A stretch of DNA of 21,504 bases. It comes from an uncultured Bacteroidales bacterium. Its GTDB lineage: Bacteria > Bacteroidota > Bacteroidia > Bacteroidales > Muribaculaceae. Below are positions 15,216-21,504 of the stretch, piece after piece. The stretch covers positions 1-21,504 of the forward strand of contig USIY01000012.1 in NCBI GenBank assembly GCA_900554845.1, written 5' to 3'. The notes under the pieces were generated by a model, which saw only the letters and a program-made list of their open reading frames with translations, was not told where the DNA came from and searched no databases. The number at the start of each line of letters is the position of its first letter. Position 1 is the stretch's first letter. The position numbers were made by a program, and so were the translations under genes.

Positions 15216-16163
15216 ATGGCAAGATCACGCAAATTCCCGATACCACACACCAATGAGGAAATCCTGTATGATTGCGAGGGTTTCATGAATTGGTGTGTGG
15301 ATAATCAAGGTTTGGCCGTCAGTTCCGCGAAAAAATATGCAGATGACATAAAGACTGCATATCTCACAATCTTTGAGGAGGATGACAGGCTTTTCGACAA
15401 TCTGAAAGAGGCTTTTACGCCAAGGCCATCTTTGGATCCTAATCATCCCATGGAAACATTATACAACCGCTTACTTTACAAGTGGCCTGACATGGAGGAT
15501 GAATATGACAATATATTTGACTATCTGTATGAAATCGAGAACATCGATGAGCATGGACCGATCATGATTGAAACGTCAGATGGCGGGGAGGCTCCATTAC
15601 CGAAAGAGGATTGGTTAAGAGCTTTCCGAACTTATGTGAAGTATCTAAGATGGAAAATCAATGACATATATGCTCATAATTACCTCCCTGTCGAGGAATC
15701 GCTTGAAAAATGGGAATGGATGTCGTTGCCATTGGAAAGAGAGTTTTCTGCTTATCTGAAGAGTATTAGAAGTAAACAAGATCGCGACTGGGAGCCGCCG
15801 GAAGGCAGTAAAAGAATAAAGGGCAATACATATCGGGGAGAAACTACAACCTATACGTATATTTCCCGTCTAACAAAGCTTTACAATCTTCTTTTAACAC
15901 AATACACAGTAAGAAGGGTTGCGGAGAATCTGGACAGAATCCTTCGAATGAAGATACCAGTATGGGAGCACTGCGACATACTGTTCAAACGCATAGACAA
16001 CGCGCGAGAATATGCGTCGACTGAAACTTTGTTGGATTCAGACATTGCCAATGGTAAAACCGCCTTGCATAGATACATAGACTTTATGAAATCATATTCC
16101 AAAAATCCGGACGCATACCAGCCAAAGAAATTCACTAGAACCAAAAGACTACATACAAACTGA
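15216..16163 (+). CDS. Hypothetical helical protein, possible core-binding-like modules
   Basis: This soluble, mainly alpha-helical protein of 315 residues has no signal peptide. Two stretches resemble the SAM-like core-binding domain of tyrosine recombinases. Residues 23-60 (FMNWCVDNQGLAVSSAKKY onward) with the helix FRTYVKYLRWK near 135 form one. A similar pattern closes the protein (GKTALHRYIDFMKSY, about 283-297). No recombinase catalytic domain follows. Helical domains of this kind occur at the front of some Bacteroidetes defence proteins, but I cannot name a family. It has its own promoter and is followed by a strong hairpin, so it is a one-gene unit between the two island operons. Confidence 0.7.
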   Translation: MARSRKFPIPHTNEEILYDCEGFMNWCVDNQGLAVSSAKKYADDIKTAYLTIFEEDDRLFDNLKEAFTPRPSLDPNHPMETLYNRLLYKWPDMEDEYDNIFDYLYEIENIDEHGPIMIETSDGGEAPLPKEDWLRAFRTYVKYLRWKINDIYAHNYLPVEESLEKWEWMSLPLEREFSAYLKSIRSKQDRDWEPPEGSKRIKGNTYRGETTTYTYISRLTKLYNLLLTQYTVRRVAENLDRILRMKIPVWEHCDILFKRIDNAREYASTETLLDSDIANGKTALHRYIDFMKSYSKNPDAYQPKKFTRTKRLHTN

Positions 16164-16186
16164 TAAATTACAACAGACCGCAATTT

Positions 16187-16217
16187 CACCCCTGCGGCTA
16201 CCTCAGTCGCAGGGGTG
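16187..16217 (+). terminator. Stem-loop terminator
   Basis: CACCCCTGCG (16187-16196) pairs perfectly with CGCAGGGGTG (16208-16217). The stem extends inward by three pairs, one of them G-U, leaving a 5-base loop. It lies 23 bases after the stop at 16163. No long T-run follows, which is common in Bacteroidetes. Confidence 0.65.
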
Positions 16218-16253
16218 TAACGTAAATACTTAATTTCCACTCATGACAAATAT

Positions 16254-16814
16254 ATGATGAAATATAGCAAGTATTCATTTGATGGAGATGATAACTTATG
16301 GGAGCATATGGGAAAAGCTGGCATCTCCCGACCGGGCATAACAAGGTATAACGTCGAAGATTACTATACGACTCTATCCAATAAATTTAGAGTTAATTAT
16401 GAACCGTTCGAATGTAAATTTTCTTTTGGTACTTACTTAATCAAAGGTAATCCTGACGAAATCATTCGGATTATCCGTAATAATGCAGTTCTCTACATAA
16501 GCGAACGTGACATGATTGATATTCTTTCTCCTAATGCAATCAATTATGTGTTTTCATATTATCATGAAAACGGAGATTACGAGAATCGGATGAATTCTAT
16601 GATTGAAGTTATGGACGATTATTTGAGTGGTTATAACAGTATCCTTATTTATCTATGGAGTCCTAAAGAAAAATGTGTGACGTGTGAGGAGATTAAAGAA
16701 TTAGCCGCCTTTATTGAGAAATTTCCCAATACAGTCAATGTCATGTTTGGGGTTGGAATAGATAATTCTTTATCAGACAACATAAAAATAACGATAATAT
16801 TTTCAAACAAATAA
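16254..16814 (+). CDS. Unknown protein with an FtsZ C-terminal-domain-like end
   Basis: This is a 186-residue cytoplasmic protein; the start could also be the next ATG (16257). Residues 1-90 are unassigned. From about 93 the order of elements matches the FtsZ C-terminal domain: helix (INYVFSYYHENGDYENRMNS), strand NSILIYLWSPKE in the place of GVLVNITAG, helix CVTCEEIKELAAFIEKF, then VNVMFGVGIDNSLSDNIKIT, very close to the FtsZ pattern VxVIxGxxxDxxLxDxIRVT. The nucleotide-binding half of FtsZ is missing. Its stop is 4 bases before the ADP-ribosylglycohydrolase start, so the two are probably co-translated. It is the second such module in the island, although its N-terminal half is unlike that of the 14373 protein. 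No promoter box is clear just upstream. Confidence 0.65.
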   Translation: MMKYSKYSFDGDDNLWEHMGKAGISRPGITRYNVEDYYTTLSNKFRVNYEPFECKFSFGTYLIKGNPDEIIRIIRNNAVLYISERDMIDILSPNAINYVFSYYHENGDYENRMNSMIEVMDDYLSGYNSILIYLWSPKEKCVTCEEIKELAAFIEKFPNTVNVMFGVGIDNSLSDNIKITIIFSNK

Positions 16815-16818
16815 GAGC

Positions 16819-17649
16819 ATGTTAGGAGCAATCGCAGGAGATATTATTGGCTCTGTGTTTGAATTCACAGGACAGAAGCGGTATGATTTTGAAATGTTGC
16901 CGAAGGGAAGCAGATTCACTGACGACTCGGTGATGACTGTTGCCGTCGCTCATTGGTTGAGCCATTGCGATGAAGATGGCAATACCGACCATAGTAAAGG
17001 TCATCTGATAAAATGTATGCAGAAGTTGGGTCATGAATATCCTTTTGCAGGATATGGAGGTTCATTCAACGCTTGGCTATGGTGTGAGAATCCACAACCT
17101 TACAACAGCTGGGGCAACGGAGCGGCAATGCGCGTGAGCCCGGTAGGGCTTTATGCCGAGACTCTTGACGAAGCTCTTGAACTGGCGAAAATATCAGCCG
17201 AAGTCTCGCATAATCATCCCGAAGGCATCAAAGGAGCGCAAGCTGTAGCCTCGGCAGTATGGATGGCAAAGCACGGACATACGAAAGATGAAATCCGTGA
17301 TTACATAACGGAGAAATTCCATTATGATCTTACGCGGAATGTCGATGAAATACGCCCGGGCTATCAATGGGATGTTTCGTGTCAGGGTTCCGTGCCGGAG
17401 TCAATCATCTGCTTTCTCGAAGGAAAAGACTTCGAGGACGTTGTTAGGCTCGCTGTTTCGCTCGGTGGCGATGCAGATACAATGGCATGTATCGCCGGTT
17501 CAATAGCAGCATGCATTTATCCGATTCCAACATGGATTGAAAACGAATGTAAAAAAATCCTTGCTCCTCTACTTTATAATTATATGCAAATGTTTGAAGG
17601 CTATATTGATCATGGCCGGGAATTTAACCGGCTGCTTGATTCATTGTAA
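16819..17649 (+). CDS. ADP-ribosylglycohydrolase (DraG/ARH family)
   Basis: At 276 residues this is the full length for single-domain ARH proteins. The family signature is complete: MLGAIAGDIIGSVFEF at the start, the metal-binding Thr-Asp-Asp (34-36) in FTDDSVMT, SWGNGAAMRVSPVG (98-110), SAEVSHNHPEGIKGAQA (127-142), and the second metal site SLGGDADTMACIAG (214-227). It should remove ADP-ribose from protein side chains or related targets in the cytoplasm, using two Mg ions. Hydrolases of this family act as housekeeping regulators, DraG-type reversal enzymes, and immunity proteins against ADP-ribosylating toxins. It follows an FtsZ-C-like gene at 4 bases and precedes a MTFEE-family gene at 20 bases, which favours an immunity role over housekeeping. 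Confidence 0.93.
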   Translation: MLGAIAGDIIGSVFEFTGQKRYDFEMLPKGSRFTDDSVMTVAVAHWLSHCDEDGNTDHSKGHLIKCMQKLGHEYPFAGYGGSFNAWLWCENPQPYNSWGNGAAMRVSPVGLYAETLDEALELAKISAEVSHNHPEGIKGAQAVASAVWMAKHGHTKDEIRDYITEKFHYDLTRNVDEIRPGYQWDVSCQGSVPESIICFLEGKDFEDVVRLAVSLGGDADTMACIAGSIAACIYPIPTWIENECKKILAPLLYNYMQMFEGYIDHGREFNRLLDSL

Positions 17650-17669
17650 AACAACTAAAGAATAAGTAT

Positions 17670-18413
17670 ATGACTTTTGAAGAATACAAGAAATTTGCGG
17701 CCAAGCCTGCTGAAAGTATAAAAGGTAGTGTATTTTTCATTCAAGAGTATTATGTAAAAAATATTACAGATCTTCTTGAAAATAAGCATTGCAAATGTGA
17801 ACGTATCAGTTGTGGATTTACACAAAATTTCTCTAAGGCTAAGGTCTTAATTCGTAAGAAATATGCAAATTCTAAATATCTATTTAGCAATCTTGACGCA
17901 ATAAGTTTCTTTACAATTTCCGAATGTAACTTTGAACGGTTTATTTCGCCTTATAACTGGTACAGAGAAGCCATACAACATTGGTCGACAGATTATTTGA
18001 GCAGAAGCATTGAACATTGTCAAGTCCAAGCTTATAAAGGTCGAAACAAACGTAACAACAAATTTAAGATCGGTGATAAGGTTGGAGTATTGGATCCATA
18101 TAAGGCTGAAGTGTTTTCAGGTGAAATAATCGGGCTTCCACCTTCAGTAGCTGATGTATATGAATTCCGGGAACAATACCGGGAACAACTTAAATCTATA
18201 GGAACCCGTTTTTCTGAGGCAGAAGTGCTTTGCTGTGACAACTATCCAAAGGAAGCATATACAATACGTATAAATGCAGAAGCAGAAGTAGATGTATTAG
18301 AAATTCAGACATCTCTATTGATACCAATAGATGCGTACATGCAGTACGATGATAACTACAATGTTGATATTAATCTCGATGGAGTGCCGTCACATCATTT
18401 AGCGATCTGTTGA
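17670..18413 (+). CDS. MTFEE-family hypothetical protein 1
   Basis: This is a 247-residue cytoplasmic protein of unknown function. It is the most diverged of three family members in this window. It shares with the others the N-terminal MTFEEYKKFA and, after about 120 residues, a small beta-barrel-like segment beginning KFKIGDKVGVLDPYKAEVFS (about 131-150). That segment resembles KOW/SH3-like strands and is preceded by AYKGRN where the relatives have FRGRG and FWGRP. Residues 10-120 are not clearly alignable with the relatives. The gene is AT-rich and lies 20 bases after the ADP-ribosylglycohydrolase. A cytoplasmic immunity-type protein is my guess from context only. Confidence 0.75.
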   Translation: MTFEEYKKFAAKPAESIKGSVFFIQEYYVKNITDLLENKHCKCERISCGFTQNFSKAKVLIRKKYANSKYLFSNLDAISFFTISECNFERFISPYNWYREAIQHWSTDYLSRSIEHCQVQAYKGRNKRNNKFKIGDKVGVLDPYKAEVFSGEIIGLPPSVADVYEFREQYREQLKSIGTRFSEAEVLCCDNYPKEAYTIRINAEAEVDVLEIQTSLLIPIDAYMQYDDNYNVDINLDGVPSHHLAIC

Positions 18414-18451
18414 AATTGATTTAACTATATAGAATCACAAATACCTAAAGC

Positions 18452-19585
18452 ATGACATTTGAAGAATTCAAGGAGCTGGCAATGAATCCGCCGCCATATG
18501 ATGGACAATCCGTATTTCGTGTGGATACATATTGCTATTATGAAGAATGGATTAATACGGGTGAACCTTATTCGTTACATCTTGAGTATTCCTCATTGCA
18601 CCATTCATTAGCTGATGCAGAATCTTCTTTAACCGAGATCAAATCGAAGATTATAGAAAAGGGAATGAAGGTATATTGTCATTTCATATATGAAATTCCT
18701 GTCGGTTTTGATATCCGGATGGACAAATATGTCTCAATAAAAGTTTATGATGAATGTGGTAATCTCACAGAGCAATCCGTATGTTCACAAGGTTCAATCA
18801 ATAACCCTGTCATAGAGACATTCAGAGGAAGAGGAAACTCAATGATAAAACACAATGTTGGTGATTATGTTGAAATTCTAAGCATTTATGGCGAGGATTC
18901 TTCTGCTGATATCAGAACGGCGTTGATAACAGATGTCCCGAAATCTATTGAAACTTCTTGGGCCGTAGCAAATAAGCTCCCCGATGGAGTTTACATGGAG
19001 TGGGTTGATGATCATTATCGTTATATAGATAGTCCAAGACATGAAATGTGGATTGACGAGGTACATCCAATTCATGTATTCAAGCCTCGTTTTCATATTT
19101 CAGATGAGAGGAAACAGGAACTTATCGGATATTCACATGACAATTCAGTATTGCAGTCTTCTTATTGGAGAGAAAACGGTAGTGAGAAAGATTTGATAGT
19201 TTGCAGAGTCGCTGCAATTGACAAGCGATACCGTCCGTATGGTCCACCATTAACGCCTGAGGATTTCTTGCCATTTTATGCCGCCAAGGAGTATTTTAAT
19301 GCTTCTGTATCTGTTAAATGCTCTGTGTCAAATCCGCTTGATATGTTGACTAATAAACTGCTTGAACTTAGATCGGACATATTTGAACATTTCACAGGAT
19401 TTATTATCAGTTTTATTGATACCGATATTAAGAATAAAAGACTGAGAATGGCCGGTCAATATAAATGGTGGGATAAACTTAAACAAAAATATCCCAATCT
19501 CAGCAAAATAAATAAAGTGAAAAGAGGATTCAGGTTATGCCCGGGAGCTTCAGAATACCGTCTTGAAATCATAGCATATAACTGA
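18452..19585 (+). CDS. MTFEE-family hypothetical protein 2, with extra C-terminal module
   Basis: Residues 1-230 of this 377-residue protein are homologous along their length to the 20258 protein. Shared landmarks are MTFEEFKxLAxNPP, SVFRVD, a CHFIYEIPVG block (76-85), CGNLTEQSVCS (102-112), the SH3-like HNVGDYVEILSIYG (134-147), and VFKPRFHISDE (209-219). Residues 235-377 have no counterpart in the paralogs. They read as a separate alpha/beta module containing FEHFTGFIISFIDTDIKN and MAGQYKWWDKLKQKYP. This looks like a fused domain or an ancestral longer form. No signal peptide or catalytic motif is evident. A SprT-like gene begins 1 base after the stop. Confidence 0.75.
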   Translation: MTFEEFKELAMNPPPYDGQSVFRVDTYCYYEEWINTGEPYSLHLEYSSLHHSLADAESSLTEIKSKIIEKGMKVYCHFIYEIPVGFDIRMDKYVSIKVYDECGNLTEQSVCSQGSINNPVIETFRGRGNSMIKHNVGDYVEILSIYGEDSSADIRTALITDVPKSIETSWAVANKLPDGVYMEWVDDHYRYIDSPRHEMWIDEVHPIHVFKPRFHISDERKQELIGYSHDNSVLQSSYWRENGSEKDLIVCRVAAIDKRYRPYGPPLTPEDFLPFYAAKEYFNASVSVKCSVSNPLDMLTNKLLELRSDIFEHFTGFIISFIDTDIKNKRLRMAGQYKWWDKLKQKYPNLSKINKVKRGFRLCPGASEYRLEIIAYN

Positions 19586-19586
19586 T

Positions 19587-20261
19587 ATGGAACTGACAGT
19601 TGAATATTTGAGGCAGCGACATGCCTACTGGATTGAGAGATTAGCCGACGCAGGAATTTGGGAGGCCGATAAATTCAAGCCGGTGGAACTCGTCGTGCGG
19701 GAGCGTTGCAAATCATATTTTGGTCTGTTTCACCGCAAATGGGTCAAAGTGAATGTCCGCCACCGGTTGCGCGACAGGATCATCATATATCGCAAGTCGG
19801 CGCATATGACTGTGAAGGAGATTGATGACACTCTCGTGCATGAGATGATACATCAATACATATTCCAGAATGATTTGCCGGACACAAGCACACATGGAAG
19901 ATTGTTCAAGGATTTTATGCAAAGAATCAACGAGGCTTTTCCACAAGAACTTAAAATCTCCATATATGGCGAGTCTCCAATCTTGAAAGGACCGGGTACA
20001 AGAACACATAAGCTGATATTGCTTAGGATGAAGAATGGAGAATGTTACTGCTGCAAAATAAACCCGTCTAAAGTGCCTTTATTTGTAAAATTGATAGAGA
20101 AGAATCAATTGGCATGGAAACTTAAAGGCTATCTGCTGTGTGAGTCCAATGATATGTATTTTGATGATTTAGCTGCCTGTCGCAAATACCTGCACGGACT
20201 CCCCATGTCTCTCCCTGAACTCAGGGAACTATGTAAGGAATGTAACATCAAACGGATATGA
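19587..20261 (+). CDS. SprT-like zinc metalloprotease
   Basis: This 224-residue protein carries the SprT/Spartan-type zinc site HEMIH (85-89), with a third ligand likely His103 in STHGRLFKDFM, and the characteristic preceding helix and strand (RHRLRDRIIIYRK). After the protease core, several Cys residues (153, 155, 156, 185, 198) in an otherwise diverged tail could form a degenerate zinc ribbon. SprT-like proteases cleave DNA-bound proteins in eukaryotes; in bacteria the role is poorly known, and they often occur in mobile or conflict-related loci. The gene sits between two MTFEE-family genes, 1 base after one and overlapping the next by 4 bases (ATGA). It is therefore co-translated with them and may act on or with those proteins. 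Confidence 0.85.
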   Translation: MELTVEYLRQRHAYWIERLADAGIWEADKFKPVELVVRERCKSYFGLFHRKWVKVNVRHRLRDRIIIYRKSAHMTVKEIDDTLVHEMIHQYIFQNDLPDTSTHGRLFKDFMQRINEAFPQELKISIYGESPILKGPGTRTHKLILLRMKNGECYCCKINPSKVPLFVKLIEKNQLAWKLKGYLLCESNDMYFDDLAACRKYLHGLPMSLPELRELCKECNIKRI

Positions 20262-21130
20262 CCTTTGAAGAATTCAAGAGATTGGCATTGAATCCGCCAT
20301 ATAATTACGAACCATCTGTATATCGTGTGGATGTTTTCAGGATACAGGAGACAGAGAACGGCAAATCCTGTCTCACAATCTATCCGGAAGAAGATCTAAG
20401 GGAATGTTTTTCGCGGATTGATTACATTCACGAAAAATCAGATGAAAATGAGCCGGAATATTATCCCGAATACAAAGTCTGTAAGGCACAAAGTTTCTTG
20501 GTGCCAACTTTTGAAGACGCAAAACGACTTATCCATTCCGAAGAAATATCAAAAGACGATTATAGACCTATATACTGCATTCATATATATGAGTTGCCGT
20601 TTGGCAAAGATGTGATATCAGATCTGTGCAAACGCGAATGGGTGTTTGACTGCAAAGGAAATCTCTTGGAACAATCTGTCTGCTCTTCCATGATGGAAGA
20701 TCTGGATAAACCTGAAGGGCACTTTTGGGGGAGGCCGAAAGATTCTATAGGATTCAAACCTGGCGACATCGTGGAAGTTCACGATAAGGAACACGGAGTT
20801 GTCAGGCTCGGTGTCGTTGTTTCCTTACATAACGACATCGGCACCTGTTGGCGCGATTATCAAGATACCATAAGGCAATGCGAGATTGAAGGTCTACATG
20901 CAGAAGATGCCGATAAGAATTATAGTCTCTATGCCTGCGATGACTGCTACGGAGTTGTTTTTGGTCCGAATTCCCACGAAAATCATTCCTACCCATACAC
21001 AACCGATGTATTTGCCCCTCGCTTCCCAATCTCCGATGAACTTGAAGCCAATCTATGCGAATACTATAACATCGCAGTAAGTTCCTTATCTCACGATAAT
21101 AACACAGGAGAACAGATAGAAGTTGTCTAA
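20258..21130 (+). CDS. MTFEE-family hypothetical protein 3
   Basis: This 290-residue cytoplasmic protein starts inside the SprT-like stop codon (ATGA overlap). It is homologous to residues 1-230 of the 18452 protein: MTFEEFKRLALNPP, SVYRVDVF, IHIYELPFGKD (108-118), CKGNLLEQSVCSS (132-144), FKPGDIVEVHDKEHGVVRLG (166-185) and VFAPRFPISDE (251-261). It has a longer insertion around residues 60-100. The GDxVEV strand suggests a KOW/SH3-like barrel in the middle of the fold. There are no catalytic motifs, signal peptide or membrane segments. It is the last gene of the compact island operon. Confidence 0.78.
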   Translation: MTFEEFKRLALNPPYNYEPSVYRVDVFRIQETENGKSCLTIYPEEDLRECFSRIDYIHEKSDENEPEYYPEYKVCKAQSFLVPTFEDAKRLIHSEEISKDDYRPIYCIHIYELPFGKDVISDLCKREWVFDCKGNLLEQSVCSSMMEDLDKPEGHFWGRPKDSIGFKPGDIVEVHDKEHGVVRLGVVVSLHNDIGTCWRDYQDTIRQCEIEGLHAEDADKNYSLYACDDCYGVVFGPNSHENHSYPYTTDVFAPRFPISDELEANLCEYYNIAVSSLSHDNNTGEQIEVV

Positions 21131-21504
21131 ATTTTGTCCGGTCAATTATATTACATCGATTTTTTTGTAATCCTGCAATAATGCCGACTTGTTCAAGATG
21201 ATCTTTTTTACTCTGCAAAGATAATACCTATTTCCGATATCAAAATTTAAGAGAGTGTTTGGATTTACATCAAATTAAGATTGAGAGTATTTATCTCCCT
21301 TTGGTCGATGAGCTAAAGGTTTTTGAGATGATTCCGCAAGTCGAAGAGGGAGCAATTACTACATTGCGACCGAGGAAACTTGGCGGAATCAGCCAAAAAG
21401 ACCTCAAGATTAATTTGAAGTTTTACTTCTCACTCTCATTATGGTTAAACTATAAAATCCCATAAATCGACGTAATATCTAAGCACCGAGGCGATTTGTT
21501 TCGT
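21131..21504. other. Right-edge region without a convincing gene
   Basis: A weak 6-bp hairpin with a T-rich loop (21150-21171) may end the operon. Near 21216-21223 the minus strand reads TATCTTTG with TTTG at 21241-21244, a promoter-like pair but with a 17-base spacer, pointing back into the island. GAGAGTGTTTGG at 21252 begins a stretch that could be the terminal repeat of an insertion sequence whose other end is outside the window; I cannot verify this. The TTG-started frame at 21259-21465 (68 codons, ends WLNYKIP) shows no domain. Confidence 0.4.

Noticed and set aside
16254..21130. CRISPR or tandem repeat array in the AT-rich island
   Set aside because: No regularly spaced repeats are present; the recurring MTFEE starts are diverged gene starts.
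20802..21218. 138-codon minus-strand ORF opposite the last MTFEE gene
   Set aside because: It starts at TTG beside a promoter-like site, but most of it is antisense to a gene with clear homology to its neighbour, and its Arg/His-rich sequence is shadow-like.

Overview
The window looks like a chromosome segment of a gut-type Bacteroidales bacterium, most likely of the Muribaculaceae or a close relative. The evidence is a BspA-like leucine-rich-repeat protein and a C10 (streptopain-type) protease, both ending in a type IX secretion (Por) C-terminal sorting-like domain; promoters of the Bacteroidetes form TTTG-N19-TAnnTTTG; A-rich rather than GGAGG start regions; and a MacB-type efflux operon beside a two-component pair. 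No rRNA, tRNA or CRISPR array is visible.

Left part (1-5665, + strand): the 3' end of an unidentified reading frame, a 430-base AT-rich gap with one good promoter-like site, then two secreted-protein genes in tandem, a 29-repeat BspA-like protein and a C10 peptidase. This stretch is bracketed by a 23-base direct repeat (4-26 and 5652-5674). The right copy overlaps the stop codon of the efflux permease and lies next to a perfect 26-bp inverted repeat. The segment may therefore be an inserted cassette.

Middle (5666-13005): a leftward four-gene efflux operon in the order TolC-like outer-membrane protein, HlyD/MacA-like adaptor, ABC ATPase, MacB/FtsX-like permease, with gaps or overlaps of a few bases. 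It is divergent from a rightward response regulator-histidine kinase pair joined by a GTGA overlap. The regulator has a receiver and a Fis-type helix-turn-helix but no AAA+ domain. A perfect dyad lies between the two transcription units.

Right part (13004-21504): an accessory island, visibly more AT-rich than the efflux operon. It starts exactly at the kinase stop codon with the catalytic C-terminal end of a tyrosine recombinase (no N-terminal part). A promoter and a strongly structured 5' leader of about 260 nt follow, ahead of an HNH-like protein, a 68-residue protein and a protein with an FtsZ C-terminal-domain-like end. Next come an unknown helical protein with its own promoter and terminator, and a compact run of six genes: a second FtsZ C-terminal-domain-like protein, an ADP-ribosylglycohydrolase, a MTFEE-family protein, a larger MTFEE-family protein, a SprT-like metalloprotease and a third MTFEE protein. 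None of the island proteins shows a signal peptide.

My reading, an inference, is that the island is a recombinase-associated array of cytoplasmic defence or immunity genes, comparable in layout to the recombinase-associated acquired interbacterial defence clusters of Bacteroidales. Its most interesting part is an FtsZ-like orphan domain 4 bases upstream of an ADP-ribosylglycohydrolase. This recalls the known interbacterial toxin Tre1, which ADP-ribosylates FtsZ, and its hydrolase immunity protein Tri1.
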